From positions 62,001 to 126,000 of the forward strand of contig DATKQS010000009.1 in the NCBI GenBank assembly GCA_035532555.1: a stretch of 64,000 bases of DNA, written 5' to 3'. Position 1 is the first letter of the stretch. Each line of letters starts with the position of its first letter. Below are positions 58,400 through 64,000 of the stretch, piece after piece. Under the pieces are notes generated by a model that was given only the letters and a program-made list of their open reading frames with translations, was not told the origin of the DNA and ran no database searches. The stretch comes from Thermoplasmata archaeon (GTDB taxonomy: Archaea; Thermoplasmatota; Thermoplasmata; Lutacidiplasmatales; UBA184). Position numbers and translations under genes: made by a program.

Positions 58400-60179
58400 A
58401 GCGGTCGAACTTCCCGACTGCGAACGGTTCGTCGACGACGTCACCTCGGACGACCTCCTCGACGCGGTCGATTCGGACGCCCTCGCCCGCGCGCTCGCCG
58501 AGCATGGAGTAGCCGGCGCGCACGACCTCCTTCGACGCTCTGCGGATCGCGAAGGGGAGCTGGCCCGGCGGCTCGCACGCCTGCGAGAGCGCCTGCGCCG
58601 GCAGGCGGAGCGTCAGGCTCACCGAGTCTCCGACCAGTATGACCGCCGCCTGGAGGAGCTCCAGCTGGCCGAACACCGGTCGCAGGAGGAGATCGACCGC
58701 GAGATCGCCGCTCTCGAGGAGCGGCTGCGCGCGGCGCGGGCGGGCCGCTCGACGTTCACCTTACCGGAGTTCCTCCCCGACGTGACGGCGGCGCTCCTCG
58801 TTCCCGACGCTCCATGGAATCAGCCTCCTCCGCGACCGTCGATCTGGGAGCGGATCCGGGCGTGGTTCATCGAGTTCTTCGGACGTCTGTTCGGCCGCCG
58901 TGCGAAGGCGGTCCCCAAGAGAGAAGGACGCCGGATCCCCATCGCACGGCTCTCTCCAGACGGGAGAACGCTCGGACCGTCGGAGTTCGCCGAAGCGCTC
59001 TCCCAGTTGAGCCCGGAGGAGGGCCACGATCTCGGAGAGCGCGTCGCCGGGCGCCTCCAGCAGCAGGAACGGGACCTCGAACGGACCGCGGAAGCGAAGC
59101 GTCGCGACGCCGAATCTCAGCTCCGCCGGCTCGAGGAGGAGCGCCGAGAGGCCATGAAGCGGGCCGACAGCGCGGTCGACCGTACGGTCCGCGAGGCCGA
59201 GGAGCGACGGGTCGATCGGGAGCTGCGCGAGCGGGGGTTCGTGGCCGAACGCGGCGGCGAGCTCGTCGTGACGTACGGGCTGATCGAGCGGTTCGCGCGC
59301 CTTTTGCTCGAGGAGGAGCGACGTACGGCCCCCACGGACGTGCGATTCGCCCTGCAGGGGGGCGCCCCGACCGGAGTCTACGAGAAGGCTCGACTTCGCC
59401 AGTCGGTCGAGGTCGCGCACCTGGACGTATCGAGCTCGCTGCTCGCGGCGCGCCTCGCTGGGCAGAAGCACATCGACGAGAGCACGAGCTACGTCTACCG
59501 CGAGGCCACGGGGGAGAGCGTCCACGTCGTTCTCGCCTTCGATCGCTCGGGCAGCATGGCGGAGGGCGGAAAGCTCGAGGCGGCGAAGAAGGCCCTCCTC
59601 GCGCTCTACGTGGCGGTCCGTCGCAAGTATCCGGCGGCGACGATCGATGTTCTCGCCTTCGAGAACGAGGTCAAGGTTCTCGATCTGGTCGAGCTGTGGG
59701 AGTGCAAGCCCGGTGCGTTCACGAACACGGCCGAGGGCTTGGGGACCGCCTACCGTCTCCTCGCCAACTCGCGCGCGAGCCGGCGCGAGGTCTACTTCAT
59801 CACCGACGGGCTCCCCGAAGCCTACACCGACGCGCTCGGGGTCGTCCACAGCGGTCGGCTCGACCTCGCCATGGATCAGGCGCTCGCGCGGGCCCGGGAG
59901 CTGGGCACGCTCGCCCCCCTGCGATTCTCGATGATCCTATTGAAATCCGACCACCCGGAGTACGAGGCCGCGGCCCGCGCGATTACGCGCACCCTGAACG
60001 GGGAATTGATCGTCACGGACCCGCAGCACCTGGGGGTCGAGCTCCTGATCCGCTGGACCCGCGGGACCGAGACCGTCCGGCGGGTGACCACGCCCGTACC
60101 GACCGTCGCGTCTCCCCGCACGTCGCCGTCTCCCGGCGCGGGACGCCGCCGCCGCGCCGACCGAAGGATGGGCGGGTAG
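58395..60179 (+). CDS. vWA-domain protein with coiled-coil N-terminus; start codon missing
   Basis: About 594 residues when read from the TGA of the ATPase gene. A coiled-coil region (ELARRLARLRERLRRQAERQ, LERTAEAKRRDAESQLRRLE) spans residues 45-270 with a Trp-rich segment (SIWERIRAWFIEFFGRLFG). The vWA domain has the MIDAS motif AFDRSGSM near residue 385 and YFITDGLPEAYTDAL later. Codon bias is strong from GAA GCG GTC just after the ATPase TGA, yet no ATG, GTG or TTG is in this frame until much later. The out-of-phase GTG at 58396 (GTGAAGCGG) could be the start if one base is missing, or the ATPase could continue by plus-one slippage at CCC-C. The partner ATPase and vWA pair is standard for MoxR systems. 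Confidence 0.85.
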   Translation, partial: GEAVELPDCERFVDDVTSDDLLDAVDSDALARALAEHGVAGAHDLLRRSADREGELARRLARLRERLRRQAERQAHRVSDQYDRRLEELQLAEHRSQEEIDREIAALEERLRAARAGRSTFTLPEFLPDVTAALLVPDAPWNQPPPRPSIWERIRAWFIEFFGRLFGRRAKAVPKREGRRIPIARLSPDGRTLGPSEFAEALSQLSPEEGHDLGERVAGRLQQQERDLERTAEAKRRDAESQLRRLEEERREAMKRADSAVDRTVREAEERRVDRELRERGFVAERGGELVVTYGLIERFARLLLEEERRTAPTDVRFALQGGAPTGVYEKARLRQSVEVAHLDVSSSLLAARLAGQKHIDESTSYVYREATGESVHVVLAFDRSGSMAEGGKLEAAKKALLALYVAVRRKYPAATIDVLAFENEVKVLDLVELWECKPGAFTNTAEGLGTAYRLLANSRASRREVYFITDGLPEAYTDALGVVHSGRLDLAMDQALARARELGTLAPLRFSMILLKSDHPEYEAAARAITRTLNGELIVTDPQHLGVELLIRWTRGTETVRRVTTPVPTVASPRTSPSPGAGRRRRADRRMGG

Positions 60180-60329
60180 CCCGCGCCCTCCGGGCGCCGC
60201 GACCGCCGGGCGAGGCGCGGGGGTGGCATTCCTGGATCTCCCGCTTCCCCGCGCGGTAAAGATCACGCATTTCCTCCCGCCGTCAATCTTTATCTTCCGA
60301 GACGGGCCTACTTCTCGGGGGCAGGGACG
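60180..60329. promoter_or_regulatory. Intergenic region with promoter of the coiled-coil protein
   Basis: CTTTATCTT at about 60288-60296 is the only A/T-rich element, about 38 bases before the ATG at 60330, implying a leader near 13 bases; GGGGGCAGGG is near the ATG. The rest of this 150-base stretch shows nothing else I can name. Confidence 0.45.
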
Positions 60330-60749
60330 ATGTCCGACTCTTCCGAGCAATCCCAGTTGCGCGAGCACCTCACCGACATCAAGAAGGCGATCCGCGGCCT
60401 GGGCCAGGACATCTCGGTCGAGATCCAGCATCTCGATCGGCGGATCGGCGAACTGAGCCAGCGCACCGGCATGGAGGCCGAACGCGCCGGCGGCGACTTC
60501 AAGCGCGACCTCACCAAGTTCGGACAGTCGATCGACGAGGGAGCCTCCCGCATCCCGGGCCAGGTCTCCCACGTCGGGCAGCGGATCGGCACGGGCGCGA
60601 AGCAGGTAGCGGATACCACCGCCTCGACGGTGGTCAAGACCGCGCACCGGGCCAAGGAAGGGACGCAGGACGTCTTTGCGAGGGCCGCGGGGGTCAAGCG
60701 GACCCCGATGCGGGAGTGGGCCGCTCCTCCGGACGACAAGGACCGTTAG
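60330..60749 (+). CDS. Small coiled-coil protein (139 residues)
   Basis: No family recognised. The product is mostly amphipathic helix (LREHLTDIKKAIRGLGQDIS, VEIQHLDRRIGELSQRTGME), with heptad spacing of hydrophobic residues, then an Ala/Gly/Ser/Thr part and a basic tail. The fold resembles bacterial coiled-coil linkers or apolipoprotein-like helices but I can name no role. There is no transmembrane segment. Its end overlaps the convergent DNA methyltransferase by four bases. Confidence 0.7.
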   Translation: MSDSSEQSQLREHLTDIKKAIRGLGQDISVEIQHLDRRIGELSQRTGMEAERAGGDFKRDLTKFGQSIDEGASRIPGQVSHVGQRIGTGAKQVADTTASTVVKTAHRAKEGTQDVFARAAGVKRTPMREWAAPPDDKDR

Positions 60750-61693
60750 CCGTCCCGGCGAGACGAAGGCGGCCGGACGGGGCGGGCGCGACGCGGGGAG
60801 CGGTCGCCGATCGAACGGGGACCCGCGAGTTCTCGACGAGCCCGGTCGCGAGCGACGGCGAGGTACTCCGGATCGATATCGAAGCCCACGAACGGGATTC
60901 CGAGCCGCGCGGCGGCCACGGCCGAGGCGCCGATCCCCACGAAGGGATCGACCCAACGCCGAGTTCGCCGCACGCCGTGGAGGCGAACGCACCACTCCGG
61001 CAGCTCCGGTGGAAACGTCGCCGGGTGGGGCCGATCCCGCGCGCGTCGCTGGATCGTCGGGTACGGCAGGAACCACGTGCTCCCGCGGCAGCGCATGGGT
61101 TCGCGCGGCCGGCGCCACCGCGCGATGTTGCTGGGATCTTGATAGGCGACCCCGATTGCGAGGCGGTCGAGGGGGACGTCGCCGCTCCGAGAGAAGTGAA
61201 AGACGTACTCCTGCGCGCTGTGCAGGAAGCGTTCCGAGCCGATCGGTTTGTAATGGCCGAGCGCGAGGTCGCGCTTGACCCCGCTCGTGCGGCTCGTAAA
61301 CCGGCGATCGATGGCGATCGACTTGATCCAGTGGACGACGTTCTGCAGCGCGAAGCGGTGGCCGACCTCGCGGGCCACATCCCAAGCGAACCACGGATCG
61401 CGTGGAGGGCTACCGACGTTCAGGAAGAAGGAGCCTCGGTCGGACAGCACCCGGTCGACCTGAAGGACGAACGCGCGGATCCAGCCGAGGTACTCCGCCC
61501 GCGGCAATCGATCGCGATAGCGGCCGTAGCGGATCCCGAGGTTGTACGGCGGCGATGTCGCGATGACGTCGACGGAGCCGGGGGCGAGCCGGCGAGCGAG
61601 ACCCTCGAGGCAGTCCTCGTTCCACAGGACGATCTCGCCTCGGCGGGGAAGTGGAAGGCGTGCGAACGGGCGGTCTCCCTTCGGGTCGGCCAC
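60746..61693 (-). CDS. DNA methyltransferase co-operonic with FlaI/FlaJ-like genes
   Basis: A 315-residue class-beta DNA methyltransferase. N-terminal catalytic motif VIATSPPYNLGIRYGRYRD lies near residue 45 and the C-terminal SAM site reads WVDPFVGIGASAVAAARLGI with FVGFDIDPEY. SxPPY with N following fits N4-cytosine or N6-adenine methylation. The GTG at 61693 is seven bases downstream of the stop of the secretion ATPase gene, so the gene belongs to the pilus-like operon. No restriction enzyme is nearby. The 40 C-terminal residues are Arg/Ser/Pro-rich. Confidence 0.9.
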   Translation of the reverse strand: MADPKGDRPFARLPLPRRGEIVLWNEDCLEGLARRLAPGSVDVIATSPPYNLGIRYGRYRDRLPRAEYLGWIRAFVLQVDRVLSDRGSFFLNVGSPPRDPWFAWDVAREVGHRFALQNVVHWIKSIAIDRRFTSRTSGVKRDLALGHYKPIGSERFLHSAQEYVFHFSRSGDVPLDRLAIGVAYQDPSNIARWRRPREPMRCRGSTWFLPYPTIQRRARDRPHPATFPPELPEWCVRLHGVRRTRRWVDPFVGIGASAVAAARLGIPFVGFDIDPEYLAVARDRARRELAGPRSIGDRSPRRARPVRPPSSRRDG

Positions 61694-61700
61694 GGGCCCT

Positions 61701-63311
61701 CTACGCGGCGGGGCCGAGCGTCGGGTCGACCCGGTCGATCCTCTCTGCCGCGGCGCGTGCATGCGCGAGGGCCCCGATCGGGTCCCGGTAGTACTGCGCG
61801 ATCGCCTGCCCAAACTCCACGTACGTGAACGGCCGATCGGGCGAAGAACGGGCGGATCGGAGGCCCAAGAGCTCGAGAAGCTCCGCACGTCGGGCGAGCT
61901 CTCTCTCGACGTCGGCGAGCGCTTGGTTGCGTTCGCGCGCGATCCGATCGAGGACGTAGGACTGCCCCGTCGAGTGGAACCGGTCGGCGTCCGCATCCCA
62001 GACGTACGCCGCGTTCGTGACCAGTTCGCCGGTGTCGGAGTCAAGACCGACGACCTCGGTGATCGCGTGCACCCGCCGGGCGTGGTCCTCACCGAGCTGG
62101 ATCTGCCGCTGGAGGACCACGAAGCCGAGCGCGCTGAACAGCGCCCGGGGCAGCGAGATCGGAGGATTCTCCATCCGGTGGACCATCGCCTCCACGTCCT
62201 CGGCGTGGAAGGTGGTCAGGCAGGTCTTCCCCGTGGCCATCGCTTGGAAGACGATGTACGCCTCGGGCCCGCGCACCTCGCCGACCGTAAGGTACTGGGG
62301 GCGCTGGCGCAGCGCGGTCGACAACAGGTCGAACATGTCGACCTCCCCCGGGGACTTTCCCGTGGTCGGGTTCGTACGGCCGACGCCGGAGCGCGTGACG
62401 AGCGCGACCCAGTTCTCGTGGGGCAGGTTGATCTCGCGCGTATCCTCGATCGAAACGATCTTCATATCGGGAGGCACGAACGACAGGAGCGCGTTCAGGG
62501 TCGTCGTCTTGCCGCTGGCCGTCCCGCCACAGATCATCCCCGATCGGCCGCTCTCGACCGCGAGCCAGAGGTACGCCATCGGCTCCGCCCCCAGGGTCCC
62601 GAGGCCGATCAGATCGACTGGGGTGAGCGGCCGTTCGCGGAACCGGCGGATCGTGAACGAGCTCCCGCGGGAGGTCACGAAGGTGCCCAAGGTTGCGTAC
62701 AGGCGGGCGCCCTCGGGAAGGGCCGCCTCGAGCATGGGAGAGGCAGCGGAGAGGTGTCGCCCCGAGCGCTGGGCGAGCCAGACGACGAACCGGTCGAGCT
62801 TGAGCGCCGTCGGGAAGCGAATGGTCGTACGGATCGATCCGTGGGCGCGGTGGTGCACGTAGATCGGGATCCCGGCGCCATCGCACGAGATGTCCTCCAC
62901 GGCGGGATCGTTCATGGGCACGTCGATCGGTCCGTATCCCAGGGTGTCCCGCTCGAGGTAGTACGCAAGTCGCGCACCCGCCTCCGCGGAAAGTGCCGGG
63001 GCCACCGACCGGATGCAGGCGAGAGCCAGGGGGCGGAAGACCCGTCGTCGGGCTTCGGGATGCGGATCGACCCCGGTCGGGAGCTCGTCGATGAGCCGAT
63101 CGAGTACGCTGCGGAGGGTGGCGGCCTCGGTCTCGGAGAGGACCGGTTCGACCACCTCGTACTCATATTCCTCGGTGGCCGCGCGGTAGGTCACTCTCGC
63201 CTCTCCCCACTCGGGTCCGGACGCGAGATGCGCCTGGGGAGTCTCTTGCCCGCTCGGGGGCGCGCGCCCGGTCGCTTCCGACCCCTTCGATGGCGGTTCG
63301 ATGAGGCTCAT
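61701..63311 (-). CDS. FlaI/PilT-like (TadA-type) secretion ATPase
   Basis: The 536-residue protein is a type II/IV secretion ATPase. It has an N-terminal domain with LERDTLGYGPIDVPMNDPAV, the conserved arginine region RFPTALKLDRFVVWLA and RRFRERPLTPVDLIGL, then Walker A GGTASGKTTTLNALL near residue 260, the acidic box SIEDTREINLPHENW, Walker B QYLTVGEVRGPEAY, and the His box TFHAEDVEAMVHRM. Such ATPases power archaeal flagella or type IV pilus assembly with a FlaJ/TadC partner, which follows one base upstream on this strand. FlaI usually has the N-terminal extension seen here. The precise machine (archaellum, adhesive pilus, DNA uptake) cannot be told without the pilin genes outside the window. 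Confidence 0.93.
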   Translation of the reverse strand: MSLIEPPSKGSEATGRAPPSGQETPQAHLASGPEWGEARVTYRAATEEYEYEVVEPVLSETEAATLRSVLDRLIDELPTGVDPHPEARRRVFRPLALACIRSVAPALSAEAGARLAYYLERDTLGYGPIDVPMNDPAVEDISCDGAGIPIYVHHRAHGSIRTTIRFPTALKLDRFVVWLAQRSGRHLSAASPMLEAALPEGARLYATLGTFVTSRGSSFTIRRFRERPLTPVDLIGLGTLGAEPMAYLWLAVESGRSGMICGGTASGKTTTLNALLSFVPPDMKIVSIEDTREINLPHENWVALVTRSGVGRTNPTTGKSPGEVDMFDLLSTALRQRPQYLTVGEVRGPEAYIVFQAMATGKTCLTTFHAEDVEAMVHRMENPPISLPRALFSALGFVVLQRQIQLGEDHARRVHAITEVVGLDSDTGELVTNAAYVWDADADRFHSTGQSYVLDRIARERNQALADVERELARRAELLELLGLRSARSSPDRPFTYVEFGQAIAQYYRDPIGALAHARAAAERIDRVDPTLGPAA

Positions 63312-63312
63312 G

Positions 63313-64000
63313 CTAGCTCGTCCCGCCTACGATCGGGACGATGAATCGCATCACGGTCCATCCGATCGCGAGAAGGATCGTCACGTTGAGGAATCCATCC
63401 ACGAGGCGCCCACGGTACAGGATCCCGGCGACCATCCCATCTCCCACCGCATGAACGATGACCGCGACGAGCAAGGCGAGCGAGAGGGTCGCGACCAACG
63501 GGGCGGTAATCCCCAGCCCGCTGTACACGGCCCCGAAGGCCCCCGGGTTGGCCGTCAGCATCTGCGGCAGGAACACCGCCGCGAGCACGTAGATCGTGAC
63601 GAGGAAGACACCGAATGCGAGGTAGACGACCGCCACGTATGTGAGCATCGACGCTCGGCGACGCTCGACGGCGAGCTGCTCGGTCCGGGTGTCGTGCGCG
63701 ACGCGCGTGAGCACGTCCCCATAGTTCCCGCCGGCCGCGTGGGCGCGGATCAGGATCGCGACAGCCTTGCGGACGATCGGCGTCGGGACCCGGTGCGCGA
63801 AGCGCTCAAGCGCGGTCGAGACCGGGACCCCCCATTCGATCTGGGCCGCCATCTTCCGGATCTCGGGGGTGAGGGGACCGTAGCGACCGGCAGCGGCGAC
63901 GGTGATCGCCTCGGGCAAGGTCCGGCCGAAGCGTCCGGACTCCGCCACGTCCCGCAGGAAATCCGGGAGGCGACTCTCGAGCCCTTCGACACGATGGAAG
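63313..64000 (-). CDS. FlaJ/TadC-like membrane platform protein, N-terminus cut by window edge
   Basis: The C-terminal 229 residues of a T2SF/FlaJ-type platform protein. It continues open to the window edge; the edge part reads LPDFLRDVAESGRFGRTLPE, the usual start of the conserved domain. Landmarks are MAAQIEWGVPVSTALERFA, the helical VVYLAFGVFLVTIYVLAAVF, IVHAVGDGMVAGILYRGRL and a last membrane segment. The gene precedes the ATPase by one base on the minus strand, as in archaeal pilus operons. The N-terminus, including its first membrane segments, is outside the window. Confidence 0.9.
   Translation of the reverse strand, partial: FHRVEGLESRLPDFLRDVAESGRFGRTLPEAITVAAAGRYGPLTPEIRKMAAQIEWGVPVSTALERFAHRVPTPIVRKAVAILIRAHAAGGNYGDVLTRVAHDTRTEQLAVERRRASMLTYVAVVYLAFGVFLVTIYVLAAVFLPQMLTANPGAFGAVYSGLGITAPLVATLSLALLVAVIVHAVGDGMVAGILYRGRLVDGFLNVTILLAIGWTVMRFIVPIVGGTS

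Noticed and set aside
1-64000. CRISPR arrays and insertion sequences
   Set aside because: I saw no regularly spaced direct repeats, cas genes, transposase motifs or terminal inverted repeats on reading through the window; the only repeats are the tRNA fragments and short palindromes.

Overview
The window looks like a high-GC archaeal chromosome fragment, most probably from the Thermoplasmatota. It carries ribosomal protein S3Ae, fibrillarin, a PhoU protein with an AbrB-type DNA-binding domain, a FlaI/FlaJ-type ATPase and membrane platform pair, an elongator tRNA-Met with an intron at the canonical 37/38 position, and many genes with an A/T-rich TATA-like box 24-30 bases before the start codon (leaderless transcripts). 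Short repeats around FTESGLP in a surface protein resemble those of thermopsin-like Thermoplasmata proteins. A soil or sediment lineage living on amino acids would fit; that placement is inference.

Layout. 1-4.1 kb: an unrecognised partial gene, then a minus-strand cluster of a QueA-like protein, an SDR oxidoreductase and a SufR-like regulator, followed by an HxlR regulator. 4.2-10.3 kb: a minus-strand operon of a two-subunit flavin/iron-sulfur amino-acid dehydrogenase, a degenerate glycerate-kinase-like protein and an MFS transporter. 10.4-18.8 kb: PhoU/AbrB, an iron-ADH-like protein, a Fur-like zinc domain, a response regulator, small proteins, a predicted secreted DUF3494 (ice-binding-like) protein, tRNA-Leu, LsrF and an Lrp regulator. 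18.9-32.5 kb: nitrogen and amino-acid metabolism, with glutamine synthetase, an amidohydrolase, a saccharopine-dehydrogenase-like protein, a DapA-family lyase, a 4-hydroxyproline epimerase-like protein, three class III aminotransferases, an aldehyde dehydrogenase and an unlisted 48-residue protein. 32.6-38.3 kb: a TruA-methyltransferase fusion, a low-complexity protein, tRNA-Glu, HPS-RraA and a DNA methyltransferase. 38.3-43.0 kb: a compact seven-gene VirB2/VirB3/VirB4/VirB6-like membrane transfer operon. 43.0-52.0 kb: fibrillarin, RidA, a DUF885 peptidase, MsrA, a CLC channel and a glycan debranching-type hydrolase. 52.0-54.6 kb: a decayed stretch and two accessory genes bounded by tRNA-derived fragments and tRNA-Met. 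54.6-64.0 kb: S3Ae, an MFS transporter, a MoxR-type ATPase with a vWA partner, a second DNA methyltransferase, and a FlaI/FlaJ-like pair that runs off the window.

How the genes work together. Epimerase, two-subunit D-amino-acid dehydrogenase, DapA-family deaminase and aldehyde dehydrogenase together match the known steps from trans-4-hydroxy-L-proline to 2-oxoglutarate, although they lie in several transcription units. Glutamine synthetase and the aminotransferases could handle the released nitrogen. The second theme is cell-surface machinery: a conjugation-derived transfer apparatus without a relaxase or coupling protein, and a type IV pilus-like motor, each with a DNA methyltransferase beside it. 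The candidates for an undescribed system are the VirB-like operon and the ATPase/vWA pair, whose junction lacks a usable start codon and may be frameshifted.
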